The notes: generated from the sequence alone by a model not told the origin. 64,000 nucleotides of DNA from Ambrosia x helenae (GCA_030844895.1 CM061234.1:12645573-12709572), one strand, 5' to 3'. Counted from the stretch's first letter, positions 23,439 to 35,912 are shown. Translations and numbers: made by a program.

Positions 23439-26147
23439 TTACTACTAAATAAATGAGTATCATGTAAGACCTAACCTCTATTCATAAATTAACTCCAAAA
23501 ATGAGTATAAAAATACGTGTACGAAAATTTCGTTCGGCTCTTTAGACCAATACCAATTCCAGGTGCGTATTCCATTAGTGCATCTACAGATTCCTTTTCT
23601 TTCTATTGCTCCTTGGGGAAATGCACCCGCGGTGCCGTAGCTAACCGGGTAGCTCTAGAAGCATGTGTATATCATTAAGATAAAAGGGCCATGATTAGTT
23701 TCAAAAGTTATAACATGTACATTTACATGATTTAGACACAGCGGAAATCCACATGTTTAATTGGTTAGTTATGTAAGAAGAAATAATTTAAATGACCATG
23801 AATTTGCATACGAGAATTCATTGAGATTTCTATAGAAACTTTAAAATACACCTGGTGGTATCTTCATTTGACCCGTTTGGTGGTGTTGCGCCTTTTTCAA
23901 GCCTCAACCCACAAACAACTAACTTCTCTTTAATTGTCCTATCTAGGCTTTAATGGTTTCCACAATATTATTCGACCTCAACTAGCCATTGCGACTAATT
24001 GACTCGTTTGGTAATCCCGGCCATTTTTGTCCGTTTTTCCTAGGCTCCATGCCAACATTTCCTTGGCATATGGATGTATGTATCCAATCAAGACCTTAGT
24101 CAAGATTGATGATTCGGGGGGCAATGCCTCGGGCTCTACAACCCCATTTGGGATGTTTATACCTTGGTCTTACATGCCTAATGCTTAATTAAGAAAAAGT
24201 AGCCACCTTGACCTGTTTAGAAGGTCAAAGTGATGACCATATATCCCAATGGCCATGTTGATTCTTAATTCCACCATGGTTCGTGACCATGCTAGATTGC
24301 ATAAACAACACCCTGCCTCTATAGTCCCTAGACTACTTATGCTTTGGTTTTACATGTTCCCTTCAATGTCTTTGTCTAAATTTCCGTATAACTAGATTTC
24401 CCATCCCGTAATATCTATCAATCAATATTTATATATACAGGGATGGGTTAAAATAAGAACTAGGTTGAGTTGTGAGAACCATAGGAACTCACTTATTAGC
24501 CCAGACATTTAATTAATTGTGTAATGGATTTGTGGTTGTAATTAAACCATAAAAAATATTAAATAAAATATTAATTGTGTTACACATGTGTAGTCATTTT
24601 GTTACACCGGTGTAAGGACGGTACGGTGTAATTTTTTTTTTCATTTTTTGTATATTTCTTAGTTAGCCATTTTTACATCATTGGGTAAATTTTTTTTCTT
24701 TAAAATTCGCATTTTACAATGGAGTTATCACAGTTCTCACAACTGGAGTGAGTTCTCAACCGAACCGAATCCTAAAATACATATACATAATTCTCTAATA
24801 AAAGTGCATGACAATAATACATACCTTCTAGCTTCCCTTTTTGGTGAGCGTCCGGCTCGGCTTTGATTCCCAAGGTTTCGCTTGAGCCGCCTAAACAATC
24901 AACCCAAGTGATAATTAGGACACCCTTTGTTTTCCTCTTTTCTTTTAACATTATTCAATTCCATCCATAACCAACACTAGTGACATCCTCACCAATGATT
25001 TCTCATGAATTTTTAATAGTCATATTCTCACTTAGGAAATAAATCAAACACTTGGTAGGCATAGTTTCTAAATACATTGTTTGTCTAATTTGACTACCAA
25101 CGTACCATTGCCCAAGCATACAAGTTATAGTTATATTATCACCCACAATTTAGCAAGCAGTTCTCATCAAATAAGCAATGTAATCAATGTGGACATGGGG
25201 ATTTTACCATATTGGTCAAAACCTATTTCACTAATGATATAGGTTTCTTAACAACTTCAATAATTGTCTAAATCCTTCCTTGTTTAAGTTAGGGTTAATG
25301 CATCTAAGCCTTGTGAACATAGATTACTCTCCCCATTATAAATTTTTATGACATACATGAGATTTTCACCAAATCAAGTGGAATCAGATTGCTTAAAGGA
25401 TTAGTTTTAACATAACATGCATGATTTACGTTGAGATTGGCCTTCTAATTTGAAGATTGAGCATGATTTTTAGGCTTGGAGTAATGGAGTGCATGCATGT
25501 GTGTGTTTTTGGAGAACAAAACACTGCCAACTTTTTTGTTTCTTAGCTAACCCTTCTTTTGACACTTAACAAGTCTAGTCCCTTTAGTTTTTGCTAACAT
25601 AGTTAACACAAAAACCTAACCTTATTAGGCTTTTGGTGCTTTTCCCCTAACAAACATTTGAATTACGTTAACGGGTTAGTTACAATTATGAATTTCTTAG
25701 CTCCTATTTCATTTAATAGGCTCGATTAAACGCACATGAAAACGCTTAATATAAATATTGGGTGTTGCATATCATTGACAAACGTATTCACTCGTGAAAG
25801 TGGTTACTGACGATATTCTGTGAGTGAAGATCTGTTGGTAATATTGGTCTAGTTAATTCGTTTTTGAGAAATTACTGGCGGATTGCCTAATTCCTTTTTT
25901 TGTGTGTAGATATTATTGTTGGTGTGGTTGTTTTATTGGATTATAATTGGTTTTTGGTCGCGTGTCAAAAAAACTATACTGAAAACAACTCCTTAGCTAC
26001 AAGGACTGCAACATAGAGAGTAAGGTTGTCGAACCAAGAGGAATAGGATTATAACCCATGTTTAACAAGATGAGGAAAAAAATTCAAAAAAGTAAAAAAG
26101 AAACAAATCCCTGCTTCACTTCTCACATTGAGACTGATTTATAGACT
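23439..26147. other. Intergenic, no gene seen
   Basis: A 2.7-kb AT-rich stretch without supportable genes. The patch at about 26090-26140 (AAATCCCTGCTTCACTTCTCAC) resembles, in reverse complement, sequence at about 11900-11940 (GTGAGAAGTGAAGGAGGG). An undefined dispersed repeat may therefore run up to the edge of the PMD element. Confidence 0.35.
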
Positions 26148-26831
26148 AAAGGGGAGGTTAAAATACAAGACACTCTTAATGTGCGAAGGGTAGGGGACAA
26201 TGTGGGCTGTTGGATTTATAGATCAACGATCAGGATCAATGTGGTGACAATTTTGTAATAAATGGAAGTTGCAATTTTGAAAAAAAAAATACACCATATT
26301 AATGAGCATTTCATTCTTTTTTATTTGAGCAGACTATTGCTATACTTTTCTTCATTTTTTAGTTTTGTTACAAGATACGTGATTACGTAATTACAATTTC
26401 AATAGAAATCACGTAATCAATATTCAAAATCACGTAACCATGTAATACTACATAGTCAACCAGTGTTACGTAATCACGTAACGTTACAAAATCACATAAC
26501 ATTATACTTGTTTCAGAATCATTTACATAAATAGTAGAGTTATTTTTTTAGAAATTACTTTTGGGGGGTATTGGGGGAAAAAACTGATTTTGGTGATGTA
26601 TGGAAGTGGTTTAGCGGCATCTAAGAAATTAAAGTAGATGCCGCCAAATGGTTCAACCACATTGATGCCGCCAAACCAAACATCCACATTGATGCCGCCA
26701 ATTCAAAGTGAGGCATCATTTCTTATATAAGGACTCGACCAGCTTCCAATTCTCTCCATCCCATTTACAACACAAATATATTCTATCATTCCCACATATC
26801 TCAATCCCATTTACAACACCACATATCTCAA

Positions 26832-27399
26832 TTGTTCTGGAGGGTACGGTTTTTTATTGATATTGGGTCGATGTTACATTCACATGGAGTTTTAACTGTT
26901 TTCGGCGGGGATGAGTCATGCTTAACAGCATCGTCTGCCGTTTCATCCCCCGCTTGGCATCGCTTTTCTGGGGTCCAAAAAAGCGGTGTCTTTGGATCGG
27001 TGTTACATCCACATTAAACTACACCTCTCAATGCAACATTGAGGGTTTAGTTTAAAATATTAGAGAGTTATGGATCGTTGGGCGGGTCTACTTTCCAGGC
27101 AAACCCACGCCATCCGGTGTTGATGAATCACATCACGTCATTAGCGACTTGTCCGGCAACGGATGATGCGATTCTTCACCGTACTACTTTCGTATGGCAG
27201 GCTGGTTTGAACATTGGGTACCTGTAGATTTGGTACACATATTCAACGGGTAGAACCATGTTCTCCTGGATCAAATTCAGATAAGTTTGAATCTGAATGC
27301 GGTCCTGAGTTCCCGCTGACTGGAAAAGACAAGCTTCTGGGTGCGAAACAGAAACTTAATGAACTATGCAACAAAAACGGTGGTAGAATATTGGAATAG
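26832..27399 (+). other. Unrecognised coding-like stretch inside the PMD element
   Basis: Three short plus-strand frames follow one another: 26832-27017, about 27066-27233 (contains QANPRHPVLMNHITSL and HRTTFVWQAGLNIGYL) and 27214-27399 (contains GPEFPLTGKDKLLGAKQKL). They have ordinary protein-like composition and GC above the flanks, with a GTAGATTTG donor-like site near 27223. I do not recognise the protein. It may be a fragment of a host gene captured by the transposon, or a decayed second transposon gene. No complete gene can be assembled. Confidence 0.35.
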
Positions 27400-27589
27400 G
27401 TGATCTCGGAAAATATATTGTCTTGTAAATCCGTAGATTGTATAGTTTGAGTGACTAGTTTTGAAAAACAGTTGTTAAATAAATTTGTAATATTTGTTTT
27501 AAATAAATCTATCATATTTGTATTATTTGTTTGAGACATTCCAAAAATGGAAAGTCTGTGTGTTATTTGAAATAAATAAATCTATCCCT

Positions 27590-27775
27590 CCGAGCCGTTT
27601 TCGGGCCACCGGGATCAGGCCCCGGAGACCCGAAAACCGCCCGGACTTCGTGCGACGCCCGTGTGTTACCCAAGGGCAACGCGTCCGTCAGTCAGGTTAC
27701 CTGTCCGGCAGGCCCAGCCAGGCTGCACAGAGGCCCAAAGAGGGCAGCCTGGCCCGTTTTCAACATAGTGTGGGT
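27590..27775. other. GC-rich patch inside the PMD element
   Basis: About 185 bases of clearly higher GC than the surroundings, with CCGG, GGCC and CCCGG words and a short palindromic start (CCGTTTTCGGGCC). It is followed by two copies of TTTATAAGGCAAAACAATAA at about 27777-27830. It is open in one plus-strand frame but has no recognisable protein. It may be captured DNA or part of a second, older element. Confidence 0.4.
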
Positions 27776-27886
27776 TTATAAGGCAAAACAATAATTAATG
27801 TTCATATATTTATAAGGCAAAACAATAATTAATGTTATAAAAAATGTTACAACAGGTAATTATGAACAGACTTGAATTCGACAATG

Positions 27887-30465
27887 TTATTGGTTAAACC
27901 AGTACAGATCGTTCGAGGGTCCCTGATTCTGAAGACGTTCAGATTGCCTCCTGGGTGGTTGGTTGGCGGGTGGGGCTCCTTCATTACCGTACTCGTTATC
28001 AGGAAAGAGGTTTAAATTCAGCGTGGTAGATGGTCCTGGCCGGCTTGAAGGTCCTTCATCACACGAATTATGCGGGGCATGGTAATGAAAATCACTAAAA
28101 AGGTCGTGATCAAACCGTGGCAACCCCTGTCTAGTAGGCGTCACGTAAGCCGGTGATGAAGGAAACCCCCAACTATCTCCGATGGGAATTCCGCCTGCAC
28201 GAAAGTTAGCTAGCGGACCCATCTCCCCCGGTTGACTGCCACCGGACCCACCAACATGACCAGTTCCCTGCACGATTGATCCACCCAATCCAAATGGAGT
28301 TCCCATCTGGTCCAATCCACTGTCCATGAATTGCGGGACATATCCCCCGATCTGGTTCTGATTGTTGCTGGCCGCAACAGATACACGAAACCCAGCGTCA
28401 GAGTGACTTCCACCAGCTTGGTCTTCATTCTCCGGAACGTTTTCCGGCACCTGATAGGGAGCGCGTCGCCGGCGCACCCTTTGAGGCCGTGCAGGTGCCG
28501 ACAAGTCAACGGCGTCCATGGTAAGATGCGTCGGATTTTGTAAGTGTCCGGCGTTTTGTGACATCATCATACTGTGAAACGCCGTGTTTTGTATGCGCTC
28601 AAGCTGCGTGGCGAATGCCTGAGGATTATTAAAGGCCTCCTGAGATGACCGGTAAATATCACCCATGGCATCCCTCTGCAGCAAACAAAATTTTTAGTTA
28701 GAAACACCGAATTGCGAAAATAATTAATGTATGAATTAGGAACGTAAAAATGGTTTACCATCAACTGGATTCTAGCACCGTCGTCTTGGAAACCGCCAGC
28801 TGGGGACGGTGCTGCACCCGGATTTCCAATAAATGCAACGGTACGCCCCATATACCATTGCATATAACCGGGCTCGGTTGAAGCTGTCCTTATGAGTTCA
28901 GAGCGGATAACCGTGTTACGACGGTTATTCCATGCATTGACGTAGGCTTCATGCCTAGTCATCCAGTCCGCCCCGTTGTGTCCTTGCCACCCCAAGGCAT
29001 GCAGTGTTGCAAGCCGGGCCGTGGGTACGGCTAAGGTTATCTGGGGAGGTATGTACTGGACCATGCCGAATTGCCTCAAAACCCGTTGAGGGTAATGATG
29101 CTCAACCATCTCGAAGCTTATAAGGGGACAGCAACTCCTCCAGCTTTCCATCCCGTTTGTGCACATTGCCGGTAGTCGGTCCAAAACCGAGTTGTAGGGG
29201 GTCCAGTTGAACTAAAAACAAACACTTAAGTCAGTAACAAAACACAATAAATGCATGATTAATACATACAAAAAACTAAAAATAATTACTAACATACCAT
29301 CTCCTCGTTCAACGATTGTAGCTGTGAACGGTATGCCTTGAGGCAGTGTTGGGCCACCTCCGTGAACTTTAACCGCCGGTCTCGCCACCTACAAAATTAA
29401 CATGTTAAAAAACGTGTTCAGAAAAAAAAATACAAAGGGATGCCATGCAGGCAAGTATATACAAACTGGGATTTGCGATATATACCGAGCGGCTATCGGG
29501 CAAGTATAATCAAACCGGTTTGAGGGTGGTCGTGGCGCGAGACACCGGATCCTCTCCCATGCCCATACTTGAAGGAGCATCATGGGTCCGGTCATGGCTT
29601 TCCTATCCGGCTGGGTGGCATCACAAAGCCGCCTGTATAAACAAGCCAGAACCGCACTGCCCCAGCTATAAGATGCTGTACGGTTCAGGTCTCGTAAAAA
29701 TCTCAAGTAAAAAACATTTATTCTATTATTATTATTATCAGGGAGTAAGGTGGAACCGATCAAAAAGAAAATGATTTGACGAGCACGAAAAATGCACTCT
29801 TCATCCGTAGCCTCTGCTTCAACAAATTCCTGCTTTAGTTTATCAAGAATAACAGTACCAAAAACGGACTTACCGGACATTTGGGCCTGTGTAGGCGTAA
29901 CACCTAAGAATCGTTGGCACAAGGCTATTGCGTCGGCAGTAGACAAATTATCATCTACCCCAGACACAACAGCTCCCTCAATAGGCAACCCCCACAAGAC
30001 GTTAACATCTTGTAAGGTGACAGTAGCTTCACCAAATGGAAGGTGGAACGTGTGAGTTTCGGGCCTCCATCGTTCCACCAAAGCTGTTGTCAAGGAGTGG
30101 TCAACGTATCGGTAACCACAATCTATGAGGCCACCAAACCCTGCAGCATCGATAAGGTGACGAACCCGTCCTACAACAGGGTGGTCACGAAGTAACTTCC
30201 ATATTCCTCTATCGCTGCGCTTCACCATCATGGCGGCATTGAAGTTTTCCTCGTCTGTGAAAACGTGAAAGGCACGATGTCGATCACGAAGATACAACAC
30301 ATCGTCGTTTAGGGGACCAGGGTGTAAGTTCATGTTTTGATTCATGGTGGGAGGAATTTGGTGGGTATGATTTTTTATGAATTTCAAAGGTTTCAGATGG
30401 AGATTGTTGTGTTGATGGTGTGTTCTTGGATGTGGGTGGTGCTCCTTCTTCACCTCAACCTCCAT
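27887..30465 (-). CDS. Plant mobile domain (PMD) protein, transposon-borne
   Basis: Four exons on the minus strand: 29486-30465, 29298-29388, 28759-29211, 27887-28675. They total 2,313 bases, 770 residues plus stop, with canonical splice sites and no internal stop. The N-terminal half (about 95-330) carries the PMD pattern: DAAGFGGLIDCGYRYVDHSL, ALVERWRPETHTFHLPFGEA, TVTLQDVNVLWGLPIEG, then AWERIRCLAP and FNWTPY. This domain is known from the meristem proteins MAIN and MAIL1 and from transposon-encoded relatives. The middle (HHYPQRVLRQFGMVQYIPP) matches the C-terminal PMD section. The tail has a basic cluster RPQRVRRRRAP (nuclear-signal-like) and LNLNL near residues 727-731. The first ATG (30465) gives a His/Pro-rich leader; the ATG of MNQNMNLHP is an alternative start. 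It lies inside a TIR element and is read towards its left end. Function in transposition or silencing is not established. Confidence 0.85.
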
Positions 30466-31378
30466 TTTATAACCTTCAAAGCCTGAATTCTTACACTCCC
30501 AAGAATACTATTTGCCTATCAAATCATCTGCAACTTACAAGACCATTGCATGCAATGCTAGAGACCTTGTGAGTGTGTTTATAGGCTGCATGCTTTGCAG
30601 GTGAAGACCAACTTTAATTTGGTGGTTTTAATGCATGAAAATGGATTGGCGGGATCATGACGGCAAAATTAAAGACTCCCCTAACTCAATTGGCGGCATT
30701 GGTTGACTCCCCTAACTCAATTGGCGGCATTGAACCCACTGGAAAAGACCTCCTTGAAGCCGCTAACCAGTTTGGCGGCATCAAGGTTTAATAATTTAGA
30801 TACCGCCAATCGGTTTTAAGGCATCTCCATTTTTGATTTTTTTACCCAATACCCCCTAAATGTAATTTGTAAAATAATAAACCCACTAGTTATGTAAATG
30901 ATTCCTTGTTTCAAGAATAAAATGTATGTTACATACTGATATATAATCATATAATGGGTATTCAAAATCACGTAATCACGTAACGTTACAAAATCACGTA
31001 ACATTATACTTGTTTCAAGAATAAAATGTATATTACGTAATTACGTACTGATATATAATCACGTAATCACGTAAATAGTCAACTAGTGTTACGTAATCAT
31101 ATAACATTACAAAATCACATAACATTATACTTGTTTCAAGAATAGAATGTATATTACATAATTAGTTACTGATATATACTCCCATAGCATTATACAAGAA
31201 ATCACGCAATATTATATGAAATAACATAATCACGTATCTTATAACAAAATTTTTAAAAGTTAAAAAAACTATAGCAATAAACTACTTAAATTAAAGAGAA
31301 ATTAATGCTCGTTAATACGCCATAGTTCAGAACAAGGTTTTTAAATTTTAAGTGTTACTATTTTACCATTTCCCCTCA

Positions 31379-31760
31379 AAATTAAAAACCACAAAATTAA
31401 TGGCAGAGATTGTCTCGTATACTTTGCACAATTATTTGTATTGTATTTGAATCAATCCCTATAGAATAAAATCTATTTTACAAGAACGTTACTCTATATT
31501 TCATAATATACTTACATTTTTTATGATTTAAAACCCATGTAAATCGAAGCCAAGAATCTTTCTTATCATCATTTTTTGTAAACTAACAACAAAAAAGAGA
31601 AAAAATTATGGTCAAACATACAAAAAGAATAAGAACAAGAATCTATGCTAAAATCCAACAATTAGAATTCATTGAGTAACCCATAAAATCATCACACTTC
31701 ACACATTCATTTCATTTCTTATCTAACCTACACATTTATCACAATCTATACATTCAAACA
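31379..31760. promoter_or_regulatory. Upstream region of the SWEET gene
   Basis: This 380-base stretch separates the right end of the PMD element from the SWEET start codon. It is AT-rich, with several ATTTGTA/TATATT words but no TATA box I can assign. The transposon end therefore lies within a few hundred bases of the SWEET start and could influence its expression; that is inference. Confidence 0.3.
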
Positions 31761-33900
31761 ATGGCTACCGCTGACTTTGTGGTTGGGATCTTAGGTGAGC
31801 CTAAATGTAGCTTGCTTGACATGCAAGCAACCATTTCTTGTGACAAAAGTTAATTATATTGAAATGTTTGTTTGTCCATGCAGGAAACATAATCTCTATA
31901 CTCACATTTGCTTCTCCCATGTGAGTGTAACTTAACTTGCTTATATATGATCAAAAATATAAATGAACTCTCGGCCGGTTAACTAATAGTGGTCTCTTAA
32001 CGTTGCAGAGCGCAGTTTAGGCAGATTGTGAAGAGAAAATCGGCGGAAAACTACAATGGAACGCCATATGTAACAACGTTGTTGAGTTGTTCTTTGTGGG
32101 TCTTGTATGGCTTACTAGACCCCGATGATGGTCTCCTTATTGTCACAGTGAACGCCGCCGGCGTGACCATGCAAGCCCTCTACCTTGTTTTGTTGTTCAT
32201 CTATACCACCAACGAAAAGAGGGTAACACAAATTATATGCTTTTGATAGAAATGACAAATATTGAATTTGGATTACAAAAGGTAGTTTATAGTGAGGATC
32301 GGTTTTAGGTTGAAACTATGAATCAAACAAATATATTTCATAATTCAACAAACATCTAATTGAAACTATTGGTCTAAAACTTATGATTTTTTTTGAACGG
32401 CTAAAACTTTTGTTTTTCTATTAATAGTTAGTGCGTCAAATATGACAACAACGATCACATTATTTCAATAATAATAATGCTTCTTTAATAAAACCATTTT
32501 GAAGGTTATGTGTCTAAAAATACAATTTGGTCAAATCTATACTTGTTAGACCGTTTTAAATCAAACATCATCCTCATCAATCTATTCATCTTTCGGCATA
32601 AAAGGTTTTTTTTTTTTTTTTTTGCGTCTCTAGTAACTTGGGCATTTGTGATCAAAATTTGGACCGAATTTAAACAATCGCAAACTTAACAATCACAACA
32701 AAATTGGTCCTAAATCGGTCACAAATTTTGCTAATGTTTAAATTAAGTTGCAAATAAGTCACAAGAGTATATAAGAAACAAATTTAAATTTATTTCTAAA
32801 TAATGATATTAAACCGGCCACAAATATGTGAAAAAAAAAATGAAAATGAAATCAAAATACATTTAGCGGCTCAGCTTGTCGACCGTCTACCTTCTATTTC
32901 AATGTAACTTGGCAAGGTTTAAGAAATGAAATGGTATTTTTATTGAAAAAAAATACATTTCGGACACAAAAGAGGGTTATTCATCGGATGCAAAATAACC
33001 TTCTGTGAGTGACTTGCAAAAGAAAAGAAAAGTGCAGTCGCAAATGCTTAGTTTTCTAGTATTAATGTTGAACATGATTTTTCAAAGGGAGTATTTGCAT
33101 TGACATGTAATATTTTCAGGTTCAGTACTTTGGATTCGTGATTTTGGACATTGTATTTTTTGGAATCGTCTTGGCTTTAACACTCGTTGCATTTGGAGAA
33201 AGTTCGCGGCGTACATTCATGGGAGTTTTGTGTGCAACTTTCACAACAATGATGTATGTTTCACCTCTCGCTGCACTGGTACGCGCCTTTATACTCTTGT
33301 TGACCGCGTCGTGGTTGTTCTCAACATTTAAATGTATTTAAATGGTTGTAAGCCTAAGTAAACCATGATTGTATGCAGAGAACCACAATCAAGACCAAGA
33401 GTGTGGAGTATATGCCAATTCTCCTAGTGTTCTCTCTCTTGGTCAATGGGTGTGCTTGGTTCACTTTTGCTTTGTTGGTCAAAGATATATTTGTCCTTGT
33501 AAGTGTGTTATTGCTATCCTCTAGTTTTCATCTCTATAAATAAATATAATAAAGTGATATGAACAAAGATTTATTGACATCCCTTATGTAAACATTATTG
33601 TAGGTGCCAAATGCATTAGGGATATTACTAGGAACCATACAAATCCTTGTTTATTTGAAATACAAAAGCTCGACACCCAACGTGAGCGAGTTGGAAAAAG
33701 GTTCTTTCGAAATGCAAATCGAAACTAGAGGCCTTGATATTCAAGACTCGAATGTGAAACCGAATAATGAAAGTAACCAAAAGCGTACGTTGACTCGACT
33801 AGACGCGTTCCCGATTGTAAGGTCACCATCCCTTAGCCCGAACCGGTCACCATCGCTTAGACAACATGAAGATGACAATGGACATGGTGGTGTAAATTAA
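31761..33900 (+). CDS. SWEET: SWEET bidirectional sugar transporter
   Basis: A seven-helix MtN3/saliva uniporter that moves sugars down their gradient across a membrane. Exons: 31761-31794, 31884-31920, 32009-32222, 33120-33278, 33379-33498, 33604-33900. They total 861 bases, 286 residues plus stop, a normal length. The four conserved prolines of the family are present at 23 (FASP), 43 (GTPYV), 144 (VSPLAAL) and 161 (EYMPILL), as are the pocket motifs VNAAGV, NGCAWF and PNALG. The motif KTKSVEYMP marks the second MtN3 repeat. The C-terminal tail (about 225-286) is hydrophilic, with a serine/proline repeat SPSLSPNRSPSL that could be phosphorylated. Resemblance looks closest to the vacuolar clade IV (SWEET16/17), but I cannot settle the clade by eye. 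A canonical polyadenylation-like AATAAA lies near 34014. Confidence 0.93.
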
Positions 33901-34202
33901 AGATATAGAGGTTTTCTTTCCTGTTGTGATTCTTCTTTTTTCTATGTTGGCCTTGTGCCATAATGTAATAAGTTATTTTATTATTTACAACCCATTGTAT
34001 AGTAGTTTGATAAAAATAAAGTTATTATTATATGAAGAGCATATATAAATAATATAAACTTTTGGTCTAACCATCAAATGGAAAATAAGAGTCTAGTTTG
34101 TTTATGGAACTTTTGAATTGATTACAATCATTAAATATTTTTTTTAAAAATACATTCTTGATGCTTATATTTGTTTCCCCTATTCCCCCGAGCTCTGCGG
34201 CT

Positions 34203-34987
34203 AGAGGTGAACAAATTGGTTTTTTTTGAGGAACCGGTTCCAGTTTGGAACCGGTCCGCTACAGTGTCGGTTCTGTTTGGAACCGGTTCCGGTTTCGGTC
34301 CCGGTTCCGTCGGTTCCAAAGACCGGTTTTAAGACCGGTTTCGATTCGGTTCGGTTCCGGTTTGGTTCCGGTTTCGGTTCCGGAATCGGTTTCGGAATCG
34401 GTTCTTGCGCGCACAATTAAAAAAAATAATAAGCCGATTGCAAAAAAAATAAACATAAAATTACGACGCTTGTTATTTTTTTTTTAGGATTTCAAAACAA
34501 TAAACATGGAAAATGAAATTAAAACTTTAGACAACGTGCTTTTTTTTCGCCATAAGACACAAGTCGAACACAATATTAAGTGTATACGATAGCGGTTTTT
34601 GCGTTTTCAGGTTGTTTCTTTTTGCGTTTTGAGTGTTGTGATCAACCAAAACATCCAAAACCTATTTATACTAAACAAGGGTAGCAAAATGGTGATTTTG
34701 GGTGAAAAACGGCTAGTTAATGGCTATAAACGAACCCAACGATCAAAAAAAACGAATTTGGCCTATTCTAACGGTGGAACCGGTTCTGGAACCGATTCTG
34801 GGACCGGTTCTTGAGATCGGTTTCCGGTTCCGAACCGTTTTTGGCTAAAATAGTGGAACCGGTGCTGGAACCGGCGGTTCCTAGAGGAACCGGAACCGGT
34901 TCCACTGTATACCGGTTTGGAACCGGAACCGGTTCCGGTTCGGTTCCACGGTTCCGGTTCTAGAACCGGTTTTTTTGTTCACCTCTA
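34203..34987. mobile_element. 785-bp word element with 9-bp target duplication
   Basis: Ends AGAGGTGAACAAA and TTTGTTCACCTCT are mirrored and flanked by a perfect 9-bp duplication TCTGCGGCT (34194-34202 and 34988-34996), the length typical of Mutator-type transposition. Most of the interior is built from GGAACCGGTTCC and related words (GGTTCCGGTTTCGG), with a central AT-rich part at 34430-34770. It has no gene; open frames here are low-complexity artefacts. Confidence 0.85.
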
Positions 34988-35108
34988 TCTGCGGCTGATT
35001 AGATGGGTAGGAATAAGAGTCATTAATGGCTTTCGAGATGAGGTAGCCAGACACTCTAATGCGCCCAAGAAACAGTGCATGTGTCATTGTTCTGGTCGTT
35101 GGCAACAC

Positions 35109-35420
35109 TTGTAGCACAGTTGGTTGAGGGCCTAAAGTTTCCTATGGGAGGCTTGGGTTCAATTCCCACTAGCTACATTTGGAGGACATTGGTGGAGGGG
35201 AAATGAGGGATGACCCGGCCATTGGCTTGGGTTCGAGTCCTGATCCCGACCGGTTTTACCGATTATTTCACTGTTGTGCCTTCGGGCGGGTGAGTGGTCG
35301 GGTTTTCCCGGGAATTGGTGGCAATTGGTGGCCCGGGTACTCTCGAGTACCTGATTCGCCAAAAGGGTGCCCGAGAGTGCTTAGAAATTGATTCGTTGGC
35401 CGTTCAAAAAAAAAAAAAAA
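35109..35420 (+). mobile_element. tRNA-derived SINE with A-tail
   Basis: It begins with GTAGCACAGTTGGTTGAGGG (box A-like) and GGGTTCAATTCCCAC (box B). A second tRNA-like word follows (GGGTTCGAGTCC), then the family body with GTGCCTTCGGGCGGGTG, and the end TTGGCCGTTC followed by about 16 A. The 3' end matches the SINE at 40431-40537. No target duplication was found. Confidence 0.8.
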
Positions 35421-35912
35421 AGATGTATCCAGACAAGATGAAAGCCACTCAAGAGATGCCGATCCCACAAAAAGTGAGAAAGAAGTTCAGTGATTACAAG
35501 AATAGATATTCGACACTAGAACGTTATTTAGTTGTTGAATGTTCCTTTTTTATGTGGTTCTTGAAAAATTGTACAGAAGGTAGTAACTACAAGAAATTTG
35601 GACAATAGCGGCGACATCAATAGCGAATCATAGTATCTATCGTGGACCTACTGGTTTTGTAGCAAATCCCGAAACTTTGAATGTTCCCTTGTGTGAAAGC
35701 ATGAATCGACCATAGCATTAGTCTAAGTACTCATTTGATCATTTCCTATTTCTTGATCATTAGTTATAACCAACTCAATCACAGTGATACCATAACAATC
35801 TTTATTCTATGAAGATATAGCATTTGTCCTCATGAACTCATGAAGTATGGGTTAGAGAGGTCACTGAATGAAAGAAAAACATATAATACAATAACATGTC
35901 ACGTCATCCATT
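35421..35912. other. Spacer downstream of the GRDP-like gene
   Basis: A/T-rich 490-base stretch between the SINE tail and the stop codon of the minus-strand GRDP-like gene; it should contain that gene's 3' UTR. Nothing else is recognised. Confidence 0.4.

Larger units (their letters stand above)
26148..31378. mobile_element. Mutator-like TIR element carrying a PMD gene
   Basis: The two flanks of the PMD gene are inverted copies of each other over several hundred bases. Mirrored blocks include ATTGCTATA...ATACGTGATTA (26336-26390 against about 31220-31290), TCACGTAACGTTACAAAATCAC, ATTATACTTGTTTCA, ATTTACATAA, the GGGGGTATTGGG/CCCAATACCCCC pair, and GCCGCCAA words (26640-26705 against 30665-30830). 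The outermost similarity (AGGGGAGGTTAAAATA against the complement of TATTTTACCATTTCCCCT) suggests ends near 26150 and 31376. No 9-bp target duplication was identified, so the boundaries are approximate. No transposase is visible; the element would depend on one elsewhere. It contains the PMD gene, a GC-rich patch and an unrecognised plus-strand coding stretch. Confidence 0.7.

Noticed and set aside
29445..30055. Plus-strand open frames of 87-109 codons
   Set aside because: They are antisense to exon 1 and intron 1 of the PMD gene, whose minus-strand frame has clear family motifs.
34131..34487. Several overlapping open frames with PVPVSVPE-like repeats
   Set aside because: All lie in the GGAACCGGTTCC word element and reflect its short repeats in every frame.
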